This document shows positions 42,888-53,903 of a stretch of 64,000 nt of DNA, piece after piece (the first letter of the stretch is position 1; each line of letters opens with the position of its first letter). The DNA is taken from positions 62,001 to 126,000 of the forward strand of contig MU839830.1 in NCBI GenBank assembly GCA_030411725.1, read 5' to 3'. Source of the DNA: Echria macrotheca (taxonomy: Eukaryota > Ascomycota > Sordariomycetes > Sordariales > Schizotheciaceae). The position numbers and the translations under genes are program-made. The notes beneath the pieces were generated by a model. It saw only the letters and a program-made list of their open reading frames with translations, was not told the DNA's origin and did no database searches.

Positions 42888-44123
42888 GTCTCCCGTTATG
42901 TCACGGCCGTTCGGTCAGTGGCTCAGACAGCGGCAAGTTCCTTGGCCGGGATCAAGCAAGCAAGCCATGAGGAAAAACAGCAAACAAACCGAAGTGAGGG
43001 TGACAAAAGACTGTGAGAGCTTTGAGTAGTCCGGTCCGATACTCCCCCTCATTCTCATCAGGTAATCGCGGTCCAATCCCGGTGTGTGTCCGCCCAGTGG
43101 CAGAGAGAGAGGGCTCGGAAGATGTGAAAAGAAAGGGGGGCGATGACAGACAGCCCTCTCTCCCTCTCTCTCTCTTCGAGCTCGGCCAAGCTTTCCGGTC
43201 CTTGACTCGCTTCCGGTTGCCCTCTTCCCCTCTCTCTCTCTGTCGGTCTCGGAGCACCCATCTGCTTGTCTCCTTCCTCTCCCCTTTCGTTCAGTGAAAT
43301 GATCCTCCGCCACTCGTGGCCCTCCTCCTTCCTCGGATTTTACGGCTTAGCCTTTTCCTCGGTTCTCCTCTCCTTCTCTTATTGGGAGATTTCTCTCAAC
43401 GTTTTTCGTCACCGCTTGCTTTCACTGCCTGCCTGCCTGTCCCTTCCATGCAGAAGATTCGCTGCGCCCTGTTCTTTGTCTTCCTTACCTTTCCTTGTAT
43501 CCTCACCCCTCCTCCTCTTCCCTCTTTTCAGCCTTGGCTGCATATTCTGCTATGTACGCTGGCTAGCTAGAACTAGGCCATGCCATGTATATATGTCATT
43601 TATATAATCGTGTCCTTCATGGATGGATGATCGTCTGGTCTCGTTGTTGGTTGGCTTGGCCCGTTAGGGGTTTTATTTCCGATGCCCATATTCTATAGCG
43701 TCAGATATGTGTGTCTTTCTCGCCAGCCCCGGCCCCGGCCGGCTACAGGGTTTTGTAAGGGTTGCTGGGACGCACGCAAGCAGGCCGTGCTGGAAGCGGT
43801 AATATTTTAGTTGTGTGCTAGCTGCCTGCGTGCTGCTGCTGTTCGGGCGGTTCTAACCGAACCCGAACCCGAGCCGAGCCCGAGCCGTTATGGATCCTCT
43901 TTTTTTCTTTTGTTCATTCCGCTCCCACTCTCCTTGAGCTTGGGACTTGGGGGTTTGGGATGACGGGCGGTGGTGGCATATTGCCACGAGGGGATAAGTA
44001 TAGGGATACGGGATAGGAGAGAGAGCATGGGCATGGCATGGGGTGCGGCATCAGATGTATTGTACTGTATTGTATTTGTGTTCTGTTACACACAATATCC
44101 ACCATCTCTTCATGGTCATGGTC

Positions 44124-44220
44124 ATGAAAGTTCTCTCTCTCTCTCTGGTCTTGAAAGTTCTCTCTCTCTCTGGCCTTGAAAGTTCTCTCTCTCTCTGGTC
44201 TTGATATCTTGGTCTTGATA
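44124..44220 (+). repeat. 25-bp minisatellite
   Basis: Unit TTGAAAGTTCTCTCTCTCTC TGGTC repeated about three times (starts 44124, 44151, 44176), followed by two decayed partial copies beginning TTGATAT. Copies differ in the number of CT units. Confidence 0.8.
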
Positions 44221-44506
44221 TTGCCCCTTATTATCCCCTTCGGACAGTAACATACCGAGGGATGTGCAAATACGCCGAGACAGCCATCATGCCATCATCA
44301 GTTCCACAACATACCTTGGCCAGTCAGTCACTCAGGTACCTTTGTACAATACAATACAATAAAATACTCGCTCCAATATCATCAACCTGTGAAACCACGC
44401 TGTCGTGGCTGGAGAAAACGTGGCTAGGCTAGGGAGGGGGTTTCCCTCCTCTGATGATGTGCGATATAAGTATCTAAGGAACAACATATAACGCGCTCCC
44501 ATGGAG

Positions 44507-44535
44507 GATGGACGATGGACGATGGACGATGGATA
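44507..44535 (+). repeat. GATGGAC 7-bp tandem repeat
   Basis: GATGGAC repeated about four times (GGATGGACGATGGACGATGG). Short simple repeat in non-coding DNA. Confidence 0.7.
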
Positions 44536-45726
44536 TGCATGCGAAGTTCCCACCGAGGGGAGGCAGGAATCCGGTGTATTCCACACACCCACACACCCCC
44601 TTCTTCCCCTTCTTCCACAAAAGTAAATGCACATCCACGTCCAACAGTTGATCGTTGGCGCCGGCAGGCCAAAAGGAGAAATGCCGAGGGGAGCGGGAAG
44701 CTTCGGGCAGTTCCGCTTTGCAGAAAAAAAAAAGACCCTCACATCCTCCTTTTTTTTCAGGAGCACCAACAAGCAGCGTCAGAGTGAGATATTGTATACA
44801 TCCGTGTTTTGCACCTAGCAGTAGCAGTCCTGTGCCTCTCAAACTGTAATAATATCTAACAACCCATTTCCAATGTATTCGTGCTCCGAAAGATTAGCTT
44901 GATTCGTCACACATATCAGCTCCGCTCGCAAATGGTGGTTGGAAAAAAAGGGGGCGAAAATGGACGTCACGTCCCCTGACCCCCACCACGATCCAGCTCA
45001 TGCCCAGCGGTCCCCCAATATTTCCCCCCCTATTCCAGGGACTAGCCTGCCTCAGCATAAATGACAGGCGTATCTCGACATCTCATGCCCCTTGACTCCT
45101 TTTCTCCCATCGTCTTCTCCGTCCCACCCCCCATTTATAGATGCCAGCCGGATGCCAAGGTACAAAAGTGGCCAAGTATATAATGCGAAATTGTAGGTCG
45201 GTGCCGTCCTGTACGAGGTGCGTACTGAGAATATTCCCGAGATGTAGAGAAAATGAGAGGAGGAGACAGCAGCGACGCTCCCCAAGTTGAACCCTTTCGT
45301 GCTATTTGCTGAAATTTGTGACCGGTCCGAAGGAGATAATACGTTAACATCGAAAGTCCGACCGAGGTCGCCTGTCGTTCTCGAGCGAAGAGGGATGAGT
45401 GAAAGAGGTGAGAGTCCGGCCGTTGATTCATTACAAAGATCGTAGCTGGCTCGTGTCATATCCCTGGTATACCGAACTGTATGGAAAGCAAAGCGAGCGC
45501 CGGGGAATGCTGATCGAACGTCTTCTAGGGACCAGGAAGGAAAATTTGGGCGTATCGAGATTACCGAACCCGCCGAGGCCCAACCGCGCCATCCGACGGC
45601 GAGATGGGGTGTCGTAGCTAGACCAAGGTCTGCAAAAACCGTAATACCCGAACACGCTGATCGTACAGGAAGGAATTCCCTCTCAGGTATCCCTTCGCAT
45701 TCTGCCAACGATGACAGGTGAGGAGA

Positions 45727-45891
45727 TCAGCCGTAGCAAAGAGGGCACTGCCCGGGCAGCATGATGTAGCGCTCATGAGGACCCTTGGGGCAGGAGCGTT
45801 TCCGGCTGCCGTCAACCGAGGTGCGGAAGAAGTGTACGCCAGGATCCGTACATGACGTGTAGATGTAGTAGTTCTTAGTGTACTCGCACAT
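45727..45891 (-). CDS. 54-aa conserved-type cysteine-containing small protein
   Basis: Starts MCEYTKNYYIYTSCTDPGVH at the ATG 45889-45891 (context GTCACCATG), runs through FFRTSVDGSRKRSCPKGPHE to QCPLCYG, stop at 45727-45729. Five Cys, with a terminal CPLC, suggest a small zinc-binding or redox module; no signal peptide. I recall this sequence pattern from other Pezizomycotina, where it has no known function; this needs a database check. Support for a real gene: a canonical intron lies just upstream in the leader, 45931-45985 (GTGAGG donor, CTAAC branch sequence, CACCAG acceptor), and a TATATATATA lies at about 45988-45998. The upstream 2 kb is pyrimidine-rich on the minus strand, consistent with a long 5' leader. 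Confidence 0.75.
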   Translation of the reverse strand: MCEYTKNYYIYTSCTDPGVHFFRTSVDGSRKRSCPKGPHERYIMLPGQCPLCYG

Positions 45892-45985
45892 GGTGACAGC
45901 CGTCTCCCTTGTCAGGCGAGACGTGGTGGTCTGGTGAGCGAGGTTAGCAGATGGCAATCTTTCAGCAGCCAGGGGCTTGCCTCAC

Positions 45986-48900
45986 AGATATATATATAAG
46001 CTGTAGAGGCGGCTCAATCGTTGGCGGGATGCCGGCGACCCTCCTTAGATGCAACGGCGGGAAGTGCTAATAAGGGATGGGAAAGCTGATGATGAGATGG
46101 CCGGTCGGTGAGGTTGACGGGGCTGGCCGCATGCTGCGGCTTATTATATAAACAAGAAGCCGGTCGACGGGGGTATAATAGAATGGGGACCAAACTACTA
46201 TGGGCCCACCAGGGAGGAGAACAAGACGAGACAGGTACAGGGCCGAGTACTTCAAGGACCCCCAACTTATAGGCCACCGTGTAGGGTAATAAGCTAGGGT
46301 TGGACAAGGTGCTGTGGAGAGGGAGCACACAGCTGATAAAGAAGAAGAGGGTGTCAGATGTCAGCTAACCCCGATGCGGGTGTATGCCAAACAATGGGCA
46401 GCGTCGGGTTGTGGGCAGCAGCAGTCGCGGAAGAGATGGGGGCCTGTTAAGGGGGGGTATCGGTAGCATTTAGGCGCTTGAAGCAGCCCCATCAGCGACC
46501 GTCATCTTTGGGAAGGAGGCGGACGTGGGTGTTGATGAGGCAGTGGTAGGTAGGTAGGTACATGCACCAAAAGTACAGGCGGTGCAGGCGGTGCAGGCGG
46601 TGGGGAGCAAAAGGGGGTGTGAGTGGAGGTGAGGTGTGCAGGAGGTCAAGAGTCGGAAGCAAGGAATTATAAACAGCTCTCTGCTGGGGCCAAAGCCCAT
46701 CACGGGGCGCGGCGGGAACAAAGCAAACGAAGAAAAAGCCAAGGGCCACCAAAAATTAACAAGGCCGGGATGTGTGGCCTGTGGCCTGAGGGTAACTAGC
46801 GGTAGCGCGAGGGAAGGTACAAGAGTACATACAACAGCTAGGACATGGGCAGGGAGCGAACAGCAAGGGAATAATTACCGTCCGTCCCTAGGTCAAAGTG
46901 GTCGACTCCCGGACAGGGCCAACCGCCATGGCCTCGATCCGGGATCGTCAGACTGTCACCGTGGGGCGCCAGAACGTGGCAACCTCTGTGCTGCAGTGGG
47001 GCCGCACTGCGAAACGGCCTCTCTGACAAGACCGACGACGGGACGGAGAGACGGAATGGGAGCGAGGGATCGGGGGACCATGCACGTCTTTGCTCGACGC
47101 TCCTGAATCCTGGGCTGAGAGAAGAGGCGGCGGCGGCGACAAACGGCGGCAGCGGGACGAGGGGGGGCACCTTGATGGCACGCCGCCCGTCGGCTTGGCG
47201 TTTGTTATGTACAGAAGGCGTAGGGCAGGTGAGAAGTGAGGTAGTTAGAGCAAGCAGAAGAACCAAGAACCAAGAACCAGGGATGCGACGAGGCCCATCG
47301 GCGGTGCGATTGACCAGTGGGAAGGGGACGGCTCGACCGTGGCCACCACGGCACCACCCTCCACACAGCTCGCAACGTGTGCATGCTGCAAGGTAAATCC
47401 GCTGTGTGCGATTCAGAGCCCTTCGCTGCCCCTGCATTCGCCAGCACAACGGCCGCTTCCCCTCGTCTGCACTTGCTGTTCCTCGAGTAAGCTTTTGGCC
47501 AGGAGGGGCGAGAGGGAGGGGTGGAGGGGGGAAGGAGCCCAGGGCACACGGGTGGGGTGGGTGAGGAGTGACGAGTGACGAGCGTCCCCCAATCCAATCG
47601 CACGGCCGAGCCTGGGCCCGGAGTATCCCCGATCCCATCGCATCGCATCCCACCACCTCTTTCCCCTTCCGACATGACTGACAGACGACAAGCCTGCACA
47701 GCACACAAACGCACGAGAGGCGTGTGCGTCGACCAAGAAAGCGGCAACATCTGTGGGTTTATGTCGCGGGAGCTGGCGCCCGCCGCCCACGGCGCCCAGG
47801 CGTCCGTGAGCGCTCCTAGAGCAAAAGAGCTCCCCGGATTGACGAATAATCGTCGAGCCCGGGAAAAAGACGAAAAATGCCAGTGACCCGACCATGGCGG
47901 CGCACTGACGCTGGCAAATCCGCGACATTGGCGACGAGCGCTCTGCAACTATCCAAACCTGCCCAAAGCGACCACAACGGTACTTGACTCTCCTCTGCCC
48001 GCACCAGAGCGGCAGTCGTCCGTCTTGCGCCGCCCCACGAGTCTTGGTTCGCGACCCAGATTTCGTCAGGCCGGGAGATAATAGCTCCTGGCGATATAGC
48101 AAAACACTGTAACGAACCCCGCGTCGAGTGGCCCGATGCAGAGCAGATGACAGCTTGGGTTGTGGGGACGGTAATCTCAACGCCGAGAGGAATGATAGCA
48201 GATGGAAGGCCAGGTATATCAGAATCCCAAGCGCCGTCTGACGCTCGTGCTCGTCTCCGTCGTCAACGCCGCCCGGCGCGCCATTCTTTGTCTTTCTCAA
48301 TTTCAATCTCCTTTTTCCCGGGGACCGAGCCCTGGAGCCGAGCGCCGCGCAGTGGTGGGGTGCACTCTGAGTCTGGGCCGACGTTGGGATGGATGGCTGT
48401 GAGCCATCCTGCCTCGTGCTACCAGCACCCAGGGTTGCTGATCGTTGTAGGCGCCAATCTCCAAATGCGGCGCCGTTGCGACTCGGGCGAGGTGTGTACC
48501 GTACAAAGTAAGTTGGTACAACATTCGCTGCACGTGGATGGGTGTATCCGTACCTCCTCCGGCTTCGATGCCAAGACTTCGTTCCAGCCTTGCACGTATG
48601 CACTACACAGTATGTGGTGATGCTGGACTTCCACCTTCCAGGTCGACCGCTAGGCTGAACAGGGTGCATCCGAAACCCCCCACATGCCCTCGGTCTTCGT
48701 TTCGTCTCCGCCGATAAATCGCTATGTACTTGGTCGCGCCGAAACGGATGCCGGACCTTCACCGCTTGATAGTGGGGCTGAACACATTGTAACCCCAGCC
48801 AGGACCTCTCTCATAGCCCAGCTTATAAGGCGTTGGAGACCGGCTATTGGTCAGTTCGTTAGCAAGCCTTCCCCTTACGGACGACCAGCCAGAGAGCTCT

Positions 48901-51900
48901 CCTCCACATCCGTGATTCTCGTCCGGATATGGCTCTTACAAATATATTACTTCCACACGCTTGATGTCCCCGTGAGCGTCAGACCTCGGAGCCCTCGTTA
49001 TCCGGGAAGTCTGGCGGTGTGGGTCGAGAGCGGCGAGACTTAACTCCAGATTGACCAGAGAGTCAGGATCGTCGAGGCCAAGTTCTCTGCAGGCTTTGGG
49101 CTAGCGCTAACGAGTTGTAGACTCCAAAGAACTGCCGCGTGGTACGTGGCCATCATGCCGCCGTATTTGGAATATGACATTCCATACCAAGCGGTGCCGA
49201 CTAGAGTATAGGCCCAGTTTTGCGAAGCGACGTTTCAATCTGTCCCGTCGAGGCTGATCCGGAGTTCCCAAAACGGCGAAGCGATCCCACCCCGACTGAC
49301 GACACCGAACACCCCACGCAACGGCTCAGCTCCATTCCACCTAGTGTGCTGATATGAGGGTATGTCTAGATCTTTGCCAGTGTAATGTTACCATGTCGCA
49401 ACTCTGTTGGACCGCTCGGCGGTCCTGAATCTCGTGCTCTGTTGAGTGTTGAGCTTCTCAGGGAAACTGTCGACTACGCAATGTAACTCCACAACCCTGG
49501 GCGCTTCAGCTGGAACAGCCGTACAGACGCCGTGCGTGTAGGCCGAGGGACCTGCCGGCGCTTCGGCGCGTGGACGCGTGACCTCGCAGAAAAAGTTGGT
49601 CCAAAGTCGTTACCTATATGCCACCACCATATCGATATCATGGACGTTAACAGCAGCGATATTCTGCGGGACAGCGCTAAATCATGGGGTCCCTTGACCA
49701 GTTTCGACGCTATTTTGAGCCCTTGAGATTGCGCCATTCGCTCATCATCAGTGCTCTGGCCAGCAGCTGGCTTGCGCACACACGGCTCGCTAGTCGCGGC
49801 ACCAAACTCTGGACTCCTCGATCCACTTGCCCCCCCACGCAATTCACTGCGAAACCGCCGCGAAAGCCTGAATTCAATGGTTTTGATGGAGTCTCGTCAG
49901 TGAGAGGGAAGGTAGGTATAGTGGCTGTGGCGAGTGACTGGCCCCCCACGAGAGAATACCGTGCCGAGGAAGGTTTTGACCCCGCGCCGGGGCGGTCGGG
50001 AGCATCCTACAATTCACCTCGGAACCCGGATTGGCGCGCGATGAAGCCGAGTTTGTGAGAGGCCGGTTATCAGCATCATCCCTATTCCGTAATGTACTAA
50101 GTATGTGTTGACGCACAATCCACGTGTCGGCCACAACCGCCCTCCCGTCTTGGTTCCAGACAAACAAGGACCTCAGGGAGATGATCCGTTTGGTTTCTGA
50201 CAGCCTGTGCATTCGCGGTCTAACGGGATCGGAGATGGAGGCTTATCTCCCCCTGCCACGGCTCAGTTCCCCGATCCTTTAGGCCCCTCGACCCGAATCC
50301 TAACGTCGCAGCGAGGCCTGGTCGAAACCACCATCGTGGGGTTCCTTGCGGTGATCCTGGCCGCAGTGCTTGAGGTCAGTTTGAGGTGGAAAAGTGGGAT
50401 ATCGAAGTGCTGTTCGGCCGTATTCCCTACAGCCAAAGATGCAATGCAGGCAGATGGCTCTGCAGCTTTTGGGTTGCAGGAAGGCGGCAGAAAGAAGCAT
50501 GGAAGAAGCGGTGGAAAAATGAGGTGCGCTGTGGCGGGATGCAACCTGCACACGTTTTCCACGTCTCCCCGCTCCCAAGCAGCAGTTCCGAGCTTCTTGC
50601 CAACTCCGGCTTCGTAGCAGCTTGCAACCGCAACATTCACTCTGTTCCTGCACCTTCCTCTCATGGGCAAGTTCTCCACAGAAAAATGGGAGACAGGTGA
50701 TGCGCCGTGGACTTCACAATCAAGTCCTCCCTTCCGATTTCCCCGCACCTTGCAAGATCTTCGAATCCATCGAAAGCAGTTGAAACTGCACCATCAACAA
50801 AACGAGAACGAGCTGCAGCACATCGACGCGCAATGCATCGCCGAACCACATCCAGGTCGTCGGAAAGCCGCATGAGCCAATGGTTCAATTGGCTCAGGGA
50901 GGTGGTGCTGCCGTTTGCTCGCGACCCCACGCCCTGCAGATCAAGACAGGAAACAATCAGGCAGCTTGGTGTGTCACCACGCGATGGAGACAAAAACCGC
51001 ATTTCGGTCGAAACTTGGGATGCCTGCGGCCCACCTGGGATACTTCGATGATCGCCGGCAACGCGCGGTTGCCGCAGCAAACACAGACAGCATATCCGGA
51101 CTGGCAAACGGGTAGCGGGAATACCGGTGGCTTGAGATGTTTAGGGAACGGAGAATTCTCGAGGGAGGGGTCCTCTTCGATTGTCACGTTGGTGTCGCGA
51201 CGTCGGCAGGTGGACACCCAGGAACGCCGCACTGCGCTCGGCCCAAAAGCACCCTGGTCCTCACAACGAGTCACCACACACACCACGTCTTTCCACCAGT
51301 CATTTTGTAAACCCCATGGGCGCCGGCAGGGCTCAGACTCTTGGTCTGTCGTTCTTGCAGAAGTCAAGTGAGGGAAGCTAACTATATGCAGAACAGCTAC
51401 ATGAGCTCCAGAAAGGGCAGCCAATATATATACTCACACCCCTGGGGAGGGTGGGGGCAACGAGCTTGTGCGTCATCCGTCGACAGAGCGGCGGCCACGG
51501 AGCTGAAAGATTTCGGCGCGGGCTTCGATATCCTGTGATTGCCGTCCGTGCCCGGGGCGGATTCGCGGAGCGGTATCGGAAGAGAGGCATCGGTCATCAG
51601 ACTATGTCACGGATGATACCTATCAAAGGGAGTACTGTCTAGAAGCGGACAGCTCAAGCTCGTCAAGGATTTAGAATCCCGTCCGATGAGATAGATGGGC
51701 ACCATCCCGCTCTGCAGCTGAGCACTGGCGTGCCAGTTTAGGTAAAACGTGTCCCCGCGATCCCCGGACAGCAAGCGCTCCGGAACCTGGGTTCAGAGTA
51801 GCGGTTGACCATCTCGCGCTCCCATTTTGGTTGCTTGGCATGCGAGCAATCCGTGCAGGAACTCACGGTCCTCGGCAGCGGTCCCTTGCCAGTGATGCGG

Positions 51901-53903
51901 TCGAGCAGATGTCCAAATTGCGACCCCTATCATCAAGTATTCGTTGCTACGTTGCTCGCCACTACAGTTACGACTGCCGCATTGATGCACCCCTGCAAGG
52001 GCGTCAAACGATAAATGGTTCCCGTGACGGATATAAAATGCGGCAGTGTACTCTCCGGTACAGTACATGAAGACGCACATGCACTAATACCTTGGTGACC
52101 AGGTTCTCTTGGTGGAGCAAACCAGGAGACCCCGAGCTGGAAGATCGCCATTTTTGCCAATCTCCTACATCCCCGAGGATGATCAAGGCCAGGTGGATTC
52201 CCTTTTCAGGCCGTTAGTGAGACTATCTCGTTCAGGATGCGTGGCTAGCACCAGAGCGGCTAGCAGGACGTGTTTCACCACCGGGAGTTGCAGAAACCGA
52301 ACATCCGCTTGCAAACACCGATCACGGCTGCTCTCGGAGAGAATGTGACGCTACGACGTGGTCCAGAGATTGCATTTGGATGGACGCCATGTCTCCACCA
52401 AACGCCCGGATCACGGAATCGACAAACGCGGTGATAGATGTTCCTCTGGATCCTGAGACGCGGACGCGTGGCCGAGCTTCCGCTCCACTTACACTTGTGG
52501 AGTTCCAAGTGTTGTGTCCAGCGTCCCCGCCTAGATAGATGTAAGCTGTCCGGTCAGCCTGACAAATATTGTGGAATGCGTTCCGAGCTAGACATCGCAG
52601 ATCGCCCAGTCTGATACCATGAGGGGACTCCAATCAGTGGAAGTTATCGTGACGGCCCGGCATACAAGATAATATACACGCAGTTTCTAAATTTTGTATG
52701 TGCACAAGTGACGAGAGGAGTGCTGTTGATGGTAGCAACTCGAGCACCACGTAACCTTTGAATAAAACCATGCTCGCAGGTTCCCAAAGGATATTTCCTG
52801 AGCAGCGGTGTTTCCGCTGTAAACTGTTCGAACAGGGTGGTGCTCCGCAGGGGGAAATATGTATACACTGCGATTCCCCTCGTGTCTCTCTACATTTGGG
52901 ACCAGTTGTCGTTCCGAGATCTGGCAGACGGACCGTGACATTGAGAAGTCTAGGTACGTCACGTATATACACATATCCAGAGACAATTGGGACGGCGTGA
53001 GAATATACCGTCAGGCCACATAACACGGTAGGTGCATGACTACCATTTTCATGATTTGCTAGACTCAAATCAACTTGTATATGACCGAAGATGACTTGGG
53101 AATCTCAATGTTGTGACGGGCCTTCATTCCAACCCGGTATCTTGATTAAGGTGTATATATATCTTGCGCTGAGCTGAACAGACACATGTCTGTCTGATCT
53201 GTTAGTACTGTGTTGAAAGTATTATACTATTGAATACGAGTAATCACGTCCTAGTGGTGCGAAGTTGTTAGAACTGTGAGATGATTGTCTGCATGATGGC
53301 CCGGGTCTTGCAGAACTAAGGTAACGGAGGATAAAGTTCCTAACATTGAGTTGAGTGAAATGGAAGTGGCTCAGCGAGACTCACCGCGCTTAGTACCGTC
53401 AGATATTTTGAATACCTACAAGATTCGGCCTCCCAGTTGCCCGAGAGTTTGCACGTGTGTCGCCTCGTTCACGCTGCGATTATCCCAAACTGCCGGTGCT
53501 TCTATAGCCATGAAAAGCGTGAGTGTGAGGGAAAGTCCTCACAGGCAGGGCAGGTACGTTGGAGCGGGTTTCAGGCTATGAATTCAAGACTTCATGAATA
53601 CCTACATGGTACCTGGTATTTTCCGACAATGGAACCCACAGCACAATAGCCACCCACATCGTCTGGAGTCCGCTGATAGTAAAACTACGAAATTAGCTAA
53701 GTCAAACTACCCTCCTTCGACCACGCAAGTGTACTTTTTTTTCTTTTTCTCTACCTTGTTCATTGGAGTGCCAGGAGTCGTCATCTGGGTGAGCACAGAC
53801 CACCTGCACTCAACGTCCAACGACTCTCTCACCCCTTCGCAAAGCCATCTCTCAACAGGCAACCACAACCACCGCTGCGGCCTGCGACAGCCACAACAAC
53901 AAC
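45986..53903. other. Long gene-free tract, right part
   Basis: Nearly 8 kb without a supportable gene. 46.0-47.6 kb is purine-rich on + (pyrimidine-rich on minus), consistent with leader/promoter DNA of the small minus-strand gene. Large minus frames at 46838-47704 and 47413-48762 arise from G/C-rich sequence and have no domain character. 49-53.6 kb has ordinary composition; a 144-codon minus ORF at 52634-53068 is the least unlikely candidate. Confidence 0.45.
46543..46602. repeat. GGTA and GGTGCAGGC short tandem repeats
   Basis: GGTAGGTAGGTAGGTAC at 46545-46561 and three copies of the 9-mer GGTGCAGGC at about 46577-46602. Simple repeats in non-coding DNA. Confidence 0.65.

Larger units (their letters stand above)
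42888..45726. other. Gene-free tract with CT simple repeats
   Basis: Pyrimidine-rich on the + strand at 43140-43560 (several CTCTCTCT runs) and purine/T mixtures elsewhere. A hydrophobic + ORF at 43266-43607 is explained by CT-rich codons. A minus frame at 45052-45708 (218 codons) lies just past the small gene and is probably its 3' UTR. No other gene supported. Confidence 0.5.

Noticed and set aside
42473..43029. Long + frames with poly-Gly/poly-Pro around 42.66 kb
   Set aside because: They are created by the G76 run and read through N; the region is an assembly artefact.
45052..45708. 218-codon minus ORF downstream of the small cysteine protein
   Set aside because: No in-frame splice to the 54-aa gene and no family resemblance; more likely 3' UTR.
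46838..48762. Minus ORFs of 288 and 449 codons
   Set aside because: G/C-rich DNA with few stops; random composition rich in Arg, Pro, Ser and Cys; no domain, no intron logic, and they overlap each other in different frames.
52634..53068. 144-codon minus ORF
   Set aside because: Starts with ATG and has fair composition, but no homologue-like motif, splice or promoter signal; left unannotated.
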